Source: Enoplosus armatus
Taxonomy: Eukaryota; Chordata; Actinopteri; Centrarchiformes; Enoplosidae
NCBI RefSeq assembly: GCF_043641665.1
Contig: NC_092198.1
Span: 11,421,001-11,485,000, forward strand
Direction: 5' to 3'
Length of the DNA stretch: 64,000 bases
Shown piece by piece: positions 36,601 to 48,140 of this stretch. The notes below the pieces were generated by a model. It did no database searches. It was not told the origin of the DNA and worked only from the letters and a program-made list of their open reading frames with translations. How positions within the stretch are numbered: the stretch's first letter is position 1; the number at the start of each line of letters is the position of its first letter. A program made the position numbers and the translations under genes.

Positions 36601-39600
36601 TCAGAAACTGAAAGCAACACCACTCTTCCAAAATTTGATAGATTTCCTTCCTGATTAGATTATTAGCCAAACTTGCTAATTAATAAGTACAGTATGTGAT
36701 AAAATCCCACATGCCCACTCATTCTACAACTTCAAAGTGCACTAAGAGACCTAGTCCTAAGAGACTGTCGACTAACTTCAATGGCAAGTCTGCAGCAGTC
36801 AACTTTTCTTGCAACATTCAAGTTGTAGTGCTTTACAGAGATAATTGCACACACTTTGGGGAGAATATTGCACAAGACATTACATTTCTAGTTTCCCTTC
36901 CACTTTAAATCTTGTGACAATATGCACTCGCAGTGTAAAAAGTTTCAACGGCAAGTTTCAAGCAAGGTTAAATTCCATTCTCTTGTCAATGATTAGTTGT
37001 ATCAAGGCCATTTAGACCAAGGTTTTTGCATCTTTTTCTAAATTGGCCTGCAGTTACCTGTTACCTGTGTTTTTCTTTAATGGATGCAAGTATCAATGTA
37101 TTTATAAAAGCTGCAGATGACGAAGGACATTGGGCATTACTTAAATACAAGAACCTTCATATATTGACAATGTGGCTTTCTAGGGGAAGTCTTACCAATT
37201 ATCTCTTCTCTATGGTTAAAGATTGAAACGATGCCTGTGAGGAAACCATTCCTCTCACCATTCCAAACAGTCTGGTAACACCTTGTTTTGAAATACCTCT
37301 TTAGGATCTTAAATCAGATGAATGAAGCTTTTGACCAAACAGCCCTATTCACGCACCAGTTTTGTGCGGTCACTTTCTTCCATCCCACACTGAAGGAACA
37401 CTGTAGGAAACAGAATTGTTCTGTCCTGATGACCTTTATATACATTATTATTATATAGAGAGCAGGTGAAACCCAAATACAATCTTCGGCAGTAACATTT
37501 CATTGTTTGCAAATCGGACAAATAATGTTCAACACTCCTGAAAGTAACTCCGAGCCAGAACGTTGTGTTCTGTTCCCTAAGAAATATCCTTGGCCGTGAG
37601 TGACATCTGAATAAACTTTCTCTCTGCTGTCGCCATCACATCCAATCCAAATAAATGCACAAAATGAGCTGTAGGGAAGACCAAAATAGGTTTTAGGAAT
37701 GGGTCCATAAAAATCCCATTTTTCATCTGAAAAATACTTTGCTTATCAGTCAGTGTTTGTGCTCGGACTTTGCTGTCCTCTTTTACCTGAGCCAGTGTGT
37801 TTGCAAACACAAAGCAAGCTCATCCGTATGTTTTCTCTGAAGAAAAGTGGGCAGTGAATCTGACAATCTGACAATCTGAATCTGGGAATCTGACAACAAG
37901 ACAAAGACTGACCCTGCTGACTCTGGCTACTTTCCATGAAAGGCTTCAGACACAAATTCACAAACATTTCTGACGAAGTTATGTGACAGCCAGTCGCAGT
38001 GCAAGTGTTATACTGTATGCTTTTTTTTCAGACTAGCGCCTTGGCTGATTGGCAGATGTTCACACTGACATTTTTTATTTACATTTACTGTATATCTAGT
38101 GAGATTCCAGCGGTGTGGAAGACAGTGTTCTGTTTCTGTTTACACAGAAAAACTGATAATCATAGTATTCATATATTGAATTGTCCTATACAGCGCCCAT
38201 GCTAAACTTATACATGTCTAGGAGTATAGCTAGATAAGGATATAATTTAATACCTATGTCCAACAGCTTACCTAAAAAATGTGACAAATGCTGGATTTTT
38301 CCAGAAACAAAATATGCTTCTCTTTGATACATGATTTAACAAACAAACAAATAATTCAATAAACAAATATCAGGCAGTTTTATTCACAAGCTGCTCCCTC
38401 TGCTTTGAAGCCAATAGCTGCATTTTACCACGGGGCCTTGCTTTTTATTACAAAAGACAAATTTCACACTCACCATTATGATTTATATCAAAAAGTTGGC
38501 TGATTTTCAACAGCAACAAAGGAAATGGAATGCATTATATTTGTTTTTATAGCTGTACTAAAGGTACTTGTGTATTGCTCTCTTCTACTATGTTTTAAAA
38601 ACACTCGTCATTGCACCAAAATGCTGGACTGGTTAGTTTTTACTCCTCCACTACTGTAAATTCTGCCTTTTGCCGAGACAAACTCCTTACACGAACCTTT
38701 CACAGAATGTAGTATGACACATGTCTTGTAACTGCCTTAGTATTTTTTAAGCATTTGTGATTTTCCCTGCATGTACGACAACTTGAAACAGTAGATATAT
38801 GACTGAATTGTTATTGGCATTTTGTCCATATTCCACATATTATATGAGACAGATCAGAAGTGTAACTGCTTCCTGCCTCTCTAGTGTACTTCCCAGTAGT
38901 AGGGGCAAGAACCTGATATTCAGCAGCTCATGGTTAATTAGGTTGAAGGTTAATACTCACTTCTTCACATCAACTGCAACAGGCAAAGGACGGAGGATGA
39001 CTTACAAGTACTCTAAAGTCTGTCAACCTGTAAACCTTTTACAGTTTATGAGACACTCCAAGACAATGCATTGTTTTAACAGTTCCAATAAAGCATAAAC
39101 AAGGTTTCTTTGGCCAGAAGTTGGCAGATGTACCCATCTGACAGCAGGGCAGTGTGAGATGCTGCTGAAGCCATATCAGCCTCTGAAGTACCATCCACAA
39201 TCAAACATCGTCCGCTGGAAGAGAAGAGGTTTGACTTCCCTTCACCCAGAACTCCAAACTCCTCGTTTGATCGAGGGAAGGCCAAACTATAAATCACTGT
39301 GGCTTTGAGTGGTGTCTGACATGTTCTGTTTTGTTTTTTTGACAATGATTATGATCAACCTAAAGGTACAAATGCACTCATGATAAAAGATAAAACCACT
39401 GATGAGATGAAATGTGGAGCTGCTGTGCCTGCAGGACATGATCAAAGCCGAAACCGAAATCAAAAGACCAATTAGAGTGTCCAGTGAAAACACCTAGCAC
39501 AGATCAAAGACGGGGCTGCATTACATGACAGCCACTAGGATAGGAAGTAACTGGATCAGATTATTATTGTGAGCACATCCAGTAATGGGGCGCTGCATAA

Positions 39601-40631
39601 AGCGATCCATTATTATTGCAGGGATGGTGCTGGTGTCTGTTGGGGTGTCGTGGCCAATCTCTCGGATCAGTGAAGCAGGTAGTAGGTTTTCATTTTGCCT
39701 TTTTTAACAATTTGTATTATGATTGCTATCATTATTATTGGCGAATCACACAAGTCATAGCAGATACTGCAGAACAGCTTTTGCTATTGCAGTGACACCA
39801 CCTGTCCCGTCTAATCCAGACACACATTATTTGATGGATGAAGCAAAGTTTGTAAAAAAAAGTCTGCAATGTTGTGCATGAGAATGATGTAAGACCCAAG
39901 AGAACAAAATATAAGCAAAAGTGGATTACAGGCTGTTGTTGTGTGCCCTTGTTCCACAAATATCATTAAAGTAGGCAATGTGAGAACAACGTGACATTCA
40001 GTTTGATGCCATTGTCCTCCTTGTTTTCTCAGAACCAGGTGTGCAGGTGAGATTTCTACAAGGTGACACACACTGCAAATTGGTCAAACAAAAGCAAAAT
40101 TACTAAAAATGTATACGTAAATGTTTTAAATTCAATTTAAATTCAAGTCACACCATCAGTTTACAATACAGAGCTTTTTTCCTTTTTTTGTTACCTGAAA
40201 CAGGAAGTAATGTTATTATGGTAATATTAACAGATTCTTACTTCTGTTTGCAGAAATGCATTGACCTTTTAATGCCACATCTTTATTTCCATTCTCTTCA
40301 AAACCATTTGGTCAAAGTGGATGGCAAGTTTTGATACTGACCGATCTGGTTTGCTATGGCAACGCCATATGGTTTTTTCTAAACATCGACATACTGGTGT
40401 GATCCTCAACAGATGGTAATTACCACTTTAGCGGATGCTCTGTGATACAACTCAGGGGTTTCAAATGAACATCTGGCTCCATCATTACGTTGTATACACG
40501 AGTGACAGAGACGACCAAAATAAGCTAAATTTTAATGCCAAGTCATGTCCTACATCAAAGGTCTATGTTGACCATGTCAAAGGCAAATGATCTTCCTAAT
40601 TAACCAACAAAACAGTGTGATGATGACTCAC

Positions 40632-40683
40632 CTCTAAAAAACTCATCCATCACGTCTACCATGTCAGATGGTGTAAGTCGCTG
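40632..40683 (-). CDS. Candidate internal exon (52 nt) of an unidentified gene
   Basis: Minus-strand acceptor tttgtgttccag and consensus donor AGAG|gtgagt bracket an open phase-0 segment: QRLTPSDMVDVMDEFFR plus one base. A cagcag at the acceptor would let three bases (Gln) be skipped. The segment is acidic and amphipathic. The entry phase equals the exit phase of the candidate exon at 43743-43800, giving ASHEK-QRLTPS across the join. No family recognised. Confidence 0.5.
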
Positions 40684-43600
40684 CTGGAACACAAAGGCAG
40701 AAGACATAAAGGTCAGTTAATCACATCTGTATTCTGGCCCAGTTAAACTGAAAGGCACCCTGTGGAGCTTTAATTGTACACAAATACATTTCTGTTTACA
40801 TCGAACCTTCCTCACAAGAGTGGATTAACATATTTAATGTATTCCTTTGAAACCTGCATCATTTATAAGTGTTTATTGTCTCATTTTCCTCTTTTATTGG
40901 TGCATTCCTTAATAGCTCATTACTGCCTCCACCTGACAATTGTCACTCTCTGCAGTCGACCTGCCAGCTCCGGGATTAAGGTTGGGTTAGGTTTAGGTAA
41001 TTAAAATTACTTGGTTCCGGTTAGGGAGAGATCTTCATCATGGTTTAAAGAAACCAGTATTGTTGGTAGGATGCGAACAGCAGTCTCTGGTGTGTAATAC
41101 GCTTTGCGACCCAATAACAACGTCACGCTACTTTCACCTTTGCTTCTGAGAGACAACGGCCATTCATACGGGCACAAGAGGTTGGAAAACAAAAACATAT
41201 GAGCAATCCTGATGTTTGACATGTCCCCACCGTGCTTGTGGTGTGCATCCTCATGCGAGTGCTAGCAGAGATAGAGGAGAAAGTAAGAGATAAAAACATT
41301 ATGGTGACCTGATAATTAAATGGTCTACACCACTATTAATGGTCAAAAGCTGGTACCTTTACGTTGTCATGGAAATCATTATCTGTAGGTCCTCTCTATC
41401 TTTACTGGCCAGTGTCAAATTAATGAAAGTGAGAAAAATTCTATTACAATGTAAACCAATTTTCAAATCATAGCTATAATTTTCCGACCAGCCCTTCTTC
41501 TAAATGAGTTCAGCTGATATCTGCATGAGCTGCTGCGGTATAGTCATGTATAATTAGACCCTCTGTAGAAAAACATCATGCTCATTTACTAGTGAGCCAG
41601 AGAGGTGAGATCACTTTCAAATAAATGTTAATTAAATGAGTCTATATTACCACAAATGCGCTGACGGACTGCAGATAATCTGTACTTGTACTAACTCTGT
41701 GGCACAATGTGGGTGACCTACGTTATCATAACACTATGGAGTCTCAGAATGTGGTTGTTTACTTACTTAAACTTTAGTCCAGATAATGCAGTACAATCTA
41801 AACTAAGTGTCTCTGAATGCTGCCGGTGTGAGTGCGACTGTGAGTGTGAGACAGCTATGAATAATGGTTCTTCAGTGTGTCGGCACAGGTGAGAAGCTCT
41901 GTCAGTCCCTACCCTGAGCACATCAGCTGGCATGAAACACAATGGCAACCACTTAACGCACCACCAACAGCCGCTGTCAGCCTGCGAGGTCACCGGAATC
42001 CATGAAATCCGAACCCTTCCAAGTTTCCCAGACAGACGATAATTAATAATTAGATCCCAGAGGAAATGGGTCCTTCAATCAACCTCCATTATTGTGCAGA
42101 GTTTGTGAGGGTTCGGCCACCACGCACTGTGACTGATCACGCAGAGAGCACAATTACCATCAAGGGAAAATAACTGCTTGTTTTGTTTTGTCCACCTCCT
42201 AACCTCCAATGTCCAGAAGAAAAGACATTTGTCACGCCTACAAGTATGAACTTACTTCAAGTGATTCCATTGTCTTCTTATTATTGCAATATAAAAGACT
42301 CACATGGCAGTTCTTATAATATGTATGGCCCTGTATGGTTCCTTTTTGCTTTTTATATTGGCATAACTGCTACTAATAATTCAACACTTGAATTACAAGA
42401 GCAAAGAAAACTATACAACAGTCTATTTGAAAGATCAAAGCTCTGGGAGCTACAACTGCACAAGTCTTTGTTAATCAAAGTCCAACTCCACTTTGAAATG
42501 TGTTCTGCTTGTCGTTTCTTCACTTGGATGTTTGAGCTTCACCGTGCAGAATAATGTACGTGCAGAGTTTGACACTAGAAGGCTGTTTTTACATTCATCA
42601 CCTGAAGTGGGAAGGTTTCTCTGTGCTCACTTTAAATCACAGTTTAAGACGCGTCACAACTGGTGTAGAAACCAATCACAAACGCGATGTGGAAACCTCA
42701 AGTGGAAACACACTGAGAGTGGATTTTTCAATGAAGTAGGAGACATCTTGTGTCCAGCACTTAAACTTTTGAAATGAAAAGATATTAGCATATTCAGATA
42801 TTCTGGATATTTCAATGAGTTTACTTAATAGCTCAGTTGTGACCTAAATGTGTAATTTTGATCACATGATAACAGGTGGCCATACATGGCTGGAGATCCT
42901 GTCTCTGTTCAAAAACAGTCTTTGGTATCAGATATGATTGAAAGCTCTGGAAAAAGCTAGTAAAATGACCTTGAGTTAACTTGTTTTGTCAAAGAGCATT
43001 GTTTGTATTACAGAGATTATCATGTTGCACTGATTTGCTCTTTGTTGTTGTACAATTTTAGATAAAAATGATTTTTATTCACATATAGTCTTTTAATCAT
43101 AACTAAATGTTTGTAACTTAGCTAGATATACGTTCATGTGTCGCCAGCCTTCATATTCTAGAATAAAGTTTTTGAATACAACTTTCCAGGCTAGAGAAAG
43201 CACTGATGAGAGCACTGCTGCCACCAAGGGAACAATACATTTAAGCAACAGCTCCACTGACCTTATTCCCTAAAAATAGCTGCAAAATGGGAATCAGGGT
43301 GAATTCCAACTGTAGCCAATCCTTTTGGCACACTCTGATAACCATGGAGGATTGGTGGCTCAGCTGTGCAATAAAAGTGCTGAATTTAGTTAATCTCTTT
43401 TTCATTATACTTGTATCAAGTGATGTCTGAAGCAATCACCTCTCATAAACACTGTCTATCAAGAGGTGTAAGGATAAGTCATGTTTAATCATGCAAAGTC
43501 TCTCCTGTAATCTTAATACCTTTTCAGCTAATAAAAATGTTGTTGTGTCCCTAATGAAATTTCAGGTCAATGGGATGCATTGTTGTAGGGCTAAGCTTGA

Positions 43601-43742
43601 ACACGTTGAAGGCACAGGGATCAGGATCAGGATCAGACTAACTTAATTGTTCATTAGCTTTGCAAGCCAGACGTCTCCTACAGCAAGCAGCTATGACACC
43701 ATTTCAGGCAGATATAATCCTATCATCAATAATATGACTCAC
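40684..43742 (-). other. Putative 3.1-kb intron
   Basis: Between two candidate exons. A low-repeat block at about 41930-42170 looks like a possible conserved non-coding element. The 42183-42554 plus-strand ORF has no recognisable domain. gggttaggtttaggtaatta near 40985 resembles dispersed repeat text also present near 28.33 kb. Confidence 0.4.
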
Positions 43743-43800
43743 CTTTTCATGACTGGCTTCTCGAGGGCCACCCAGACTTACGTACAGAAAAGGGTCGTTT
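43743..43800 (-). CDS. Candidate internal exon (58 nt) of an unidentified gene
   Basis: Minus-strand acceptor ctttttccag and consensus donor AAAAG|gtgagt bracket an open frame entered after one base: NDPFLYVSLGGPREASHEK, ending in phase 0. The other two frames contain stops or give poor composition. Both splice sites are strong, and the peptide looks like real globular sequence (beta strand FLYVSL then GG). I do not recognise the family. C2-like or propeller-like strands were considered and cannot be supported. Confidence 0.5.
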
Positions 43801-45967
43801 CTGGAAAAAGTTAAAAAGACAGTGGATACAGTGATGTTGAGTCAATTCACATAAAAACATTAAGGTCCAAAATAATACTAACACTGCTAAAATAAAGTTG
43901 CGATATCAAGTCTGGAAATAACATCATTCCTCAGCTGCCTGGTCAAATGTATTAATACTGCAGTAGCATTGTGTTTTATGAGTGAGCACTCCATGATTAT
44001 TTACAGCTCAGCAGGCTTTGCAGAACAATTGTCATTCAACAACAGTAAACGCTATATCATCCTCTGGACAGCAAACTAATTCAATTCACGTAATTGAATT
44101 CAAATGGTGTTATACCTAATTCAGGGGAAGGATGATATGACATCATTTGTTTGGGAAATTGGCATCCGCTATCCGCTTAACAACTGGGTGGCTTGGACCT
44201 GTGAATAGTAATATTTTCTTCAGAGGCTGTTAACAAATAATAAAGCTATAAACAAAACTGTTAGCTAACAGTTGAGGAAACAATGTCTTTATCCCAGTTG
44301 CCTCCCAGGAATTTAATTTAATTTTCATGTTCATTGAACCTGTCATGAGTCATTCTAGCAGATCCGATATTCCTCATTGCATGTATACTCTTCTACAACA
44401 TAAGTTTTAAAAATGTAGTTGTGGAAATTAGATTACGGATAAAAATGATCATGCAGTGCCATTCTCAGAGAGGTTACTCTGCAACTCCTTGTTACGGTTA
44501 TTTCCCATGTTGAGATAAACTACAGTACTGTGATTCCCAGCTGTCATCATGCAGCACAGAAACAGCAACAACATGATTAATCTTGTTCCAGTTTTAACAA
44601 ATGAATCAGTAGATAAAGGAAAACATTAAAGTCTGCACCATTAAGGAGTCATTCAGGCGAATGTCATTATTGACCTTCAACACCCATGTTTTGGCTTTCA
44701 CCATTCATCAAGTAGCACAGAGATCGATAGATAGATTACCTTCAGAAACACTAAACTGAGTGACACATGCCAAGGTCAAGCTATTTTTACTAGTATGTTT
44801 AGAGGACATACGGGATAAAGCAAAATGGATGTGAATGACGTATTCGACTATCTATACGTTCATGTAGGAACAACATACAACACATGTATGCTCCTCTAAT
44901 GATGCCTATAATCACTGCTGGATCTTTTGTTCTTTTTTATTCTCTTTGAATAGAAGATAGAAAAGAGAACAAATGAAGGAGAAGAGGGTGAAACTGTGAG
45001 GCATCAGGTTGGGAAGTTAAGAAACAGCTTCGGAGCGAGAAAAGAAAAAAAAACAAATAAGGCTCAGTTGCAATCTGTCATCCAATCAGGGGCCACTGCC
45101 ATTTGAGCCCCAGTCTCATTTGCCAGTCGCCAATTCAATCCAAGCACAGTCGCTGCATTCAGAGGCAGGCAAACAGGATGTCACTTTGAATATGTTTATT
45201 CATTCTCATTTCAGGAAGTCTGCGGGAACATGAAGACAGCTGGTTCAAATTGATTCTCCTGTACAAATAAGTTGGGAAGCAGAATGGAAATGAACTGTCA
45301 AGAATAAGTGCGGTGGCTACATGCACTGTGCCTTTTCTGCTGCTCCTCACAAAATGCACCCCGGTATGTAAAATAATGCAACTTTGTGAAGCTTTTTGCT
45401 CCAACCTTTTATTAAAAAACCTAATTTTGTAACAAAAGACACGAACTAGTGCAACCTGACCAATACTGGATTTTTTATTTTTTTTTTACATAAACTTGTA
45501 ACATAAACTACCATTTTTGATAAAGGTCCCTTAAATTTTAAACTATGACAAAGACATATCTTGAACCTGACATTTTACAGTTAAAAAATAAACTTGTCAG
45601 TGATCTCTGGTGGTACCCAAAGTGTACATATAAGATGATTATGTGTTTAATATGTCATAATGTTAGCAAATCCTGTGTAATACTACTTACTAATTGTGTA
45701 AGCATTCCACTATTGCTTGCATTTACAGTTTTTATGTGGTAATATATTATTATTAGTACTTTTTTTAAATGATTTTATCACTGAAAAAAAGTGTATATGT
45801 TCACAGTCAAATCAAATGCATTTAATGAATTGGAAACTGGAGGGCCACATACTTTAAAATATTTTGTAATTGTAGTGAAGTCAATGAAGCGAGCGAGCCA
45901 TTCACTCAAAAACAGGGAAAGTAATTTGAAGTGCACGGTGCACTGACTGATGTGTACATTTGTTCAT

Positions 45968-45988
45968 ACACACACACACACACACACA
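45968..45988. repeat. (CA)n microsatellite
   Basis: About ten CA units. Confidence 0.95.
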
Positions 45989-47231
45989 GGAAAAGATACC
46001 TCAATGTGATGTTCAGGACTTGATTCATCCATATTATCAGATATACAGCTGTTATCTTCCTCCTACACCGCATGCTGCTTGTGGGTTTGGTCATGTAAAA
46101 ACAGATAGGGGTGATTTCTGGGAGGCTGAGGTTGTAATGCTGAAGGATCCCCTTGAGAGCATTTCATTTTTGAAATAAGCCTCTCAGTAAGGCAGCGTAC
46201 CGTAGGCTGACAACTGAAATCCAGGCCTTTCACGACCACAACCACATCGGCCATTTATAACACTGAAGCTTTATCATCTTGTCAGTGGATGTTGGTATTG
46301 AACAGCTGTCAGCACAGACAAATTAGAGGTTGTTTCTCCTTTGATGTACAGTATCATTATGCACACCTAATGAGTGGAGTCCTGAGTGGAATAAATAATG
46401 TATATTCTTTGATAAATAATGCTATTTCATGTATTAGTACCTTATATACACATTGATTATTGTCCTTGGTTTTCCAAGTATTTCTATTCAAAGTTGTGGA
46501 GAACATCTTTTAACTTTTCACAAAGAAAGCAAGCTATTCAATAAAATGTATTATTTATCACTCATGATTGAAAAGCAGTAATTAATTCTGCTACAGAATG
46601 CCACGCTTTCCTTAAACAAATAATGGCCATGGCAACAGATGATGAACGCCATCTTCCAGCTAAAATGAATTCAGTGATTCATACTGAATTTTGCTACGTC
46701 AATGCTTATTTCACCCACTCTGTTCTGGGCAGAGTCTGCTTTCTGAAGTCAATTCATACGCCATCAATTTATACAGCAGTGGAGAAAAGGCAGGGCTGGC
46801 TGACAAGTCATACGTTACAGAGTTAGGTAAGAATAAGCTTTTAATAGACCTTTGGGTAACAATAAATAAACTACCATTACATTTCTTAATTCAAATGTAA
46901 ATATAAAATATAAAATATCACAGTGTGCTTTTTGTAACTTTGAATTTATGCATTGTAAATTAGTTAGCCCACAAGCTTGTTTGATCATTTCATCCAAACA
47001 TTTTGCACATTTACTCTCTACAATAAAGTGACGTGAAAGCAAATAAGGCCAACGCATCAACAAGCGAAAATAGTAAATTAAAATAGCAACTGTTGTTAAT
47101 ACGATTAAATGAGTGCAACACTTGAGGAACTACTTCTTCCCCTATTTGACATTGTCGACTTGGCAGTCCTAATAGATTTCAGGAAAGATTGCCATGTCAA
47201 ATGACTCAGCATGGTGGCTCCTGCTTAAGTA

Positions 47232-47233
<2 letters not shown>

Positions 47234-47272
<39 letters not shown>

Positions 47273-47273
47273 T
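47234..47273. repeat. (GT)n microsatellite
   Basis: About 40 bases of GT with one interruption (tatgtg) near the end. Confidence 0.96.
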
Positions 47274-47869
47274 TTGAGGGGGGCTTATTAGAGTGGAGAG
47301 AACGTGCACCCAAAAAAAATAAAAGGAAAAAACAATAAATCAATAGCAGCTATTGACACAGAGCTTTGACAAAGGCCTTCCATTTTTACTCAGGTGCACT
47401 CAGTCTGTTAAGAAGCTCCTGTAGCTGGAGGCAATCATTGATCACACTCAATAATCACTGATTGGAAATGACAAATCAAAGCCTGTCAATTAATTCAGAC
47501 CAACACAGAGAGATCTCAAGTGTGACTTTGTTATAATAATAGAGAAAATAGTCTCAGATCTAAAAGGAAGCTGACAAAAGAAGCATTTTTTACATCCTTA
47601 TTTCCTGCAAATCATATGCACCTTTTTTTTGCATTTGCAAATATGTTTGGTGAGAAACATAACGCTGGCCAGATTGTTGTTCTTCAATATTTCAGGCAAT
47701 ATGTTAATTTTGAGCATATGTGCAGAGTATTTACTGCCAGTATTTTTCAGTTGGGTATTCCTCCAGTAACTGCATGTCTCAATATGGTTAAAGCCGCTAT
47801 AATAACTTCATATTAACAATAGATCAAATGACTATATGTATGTGAAAGGGGTCACTCGCATTGACAAAC

Positions 47870-48140
47870 CCACAGATATTATAACCACCTCTACAGTTCC
47901 TCTAAGTTCTAATGTGTTTGGTTCAGCAAAAAAAGACTGAACCCTACCGGCCCAGCATCAAACAGCAAACAGACAGTTAGCGCCTAGCTAGAGAACATAT
48001 GGAGCATTTATTGGCTAAAGAGCCAGATATTTTTTGGTGAAGACCAAAACAAAGCTAAAAGGACCGTGAATGTTATATTCACCAGGTGGCCACAAACACA
48101 AGCTCAACAGGCTAACAGGTTCGCCTTACCAAATTAAAAA
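47870..48140. repeat. Interspersed repeat (gagcatttattggctaaagag family)
   Basis: agttagcgcctagctagag, ggagcatttattggctaaag, agccagatatttttt, aagctaaaaggaccgtgaat and caccaggtggccacaaacac match my memory of a dispersed percomorph repeat. It is a single copy here, so the call rests on recognition only. Confidence 0.5.

Larger units (their letters stand above)
28029..40631 (-). other. Putative 12.6-kb intron or desert
   Basis: This lies between the candidate exons at 27886-28028 and 40632-40683. It contains a composite repeat at 28090-28960, a LINE tail at 30500-30680 and a GC-richer, low-repeat block at about 31240-31620. A splice-flanked ORF near 39.1-39.3 kb is discussed in the findings. 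Elsewhere it is AT-rich sequence with no coding signal. Confidence 0.4.

Noticed and set aside
37752..37848. Minus-strand segment between a ttttcttcag acceptor and a CAG|gtaaaa donor
   Set aside because: In the phase required after the exon at 40632 it hits a stop (TGA). In the other phases it does not connect to the neighbouring candidates.
42183..42777. Overlapping plus-strand ORFs of 123 and 94 codons
   Set aside because: No homology recognised and no consistent splice sites; possibly an unrecognised repeat.
46175..46254. Minus-strand ORF starting MADVVVVVKG
   Set aside because: Short, low-complexity Val run, no donor in a useful phase, no recognisable relative.
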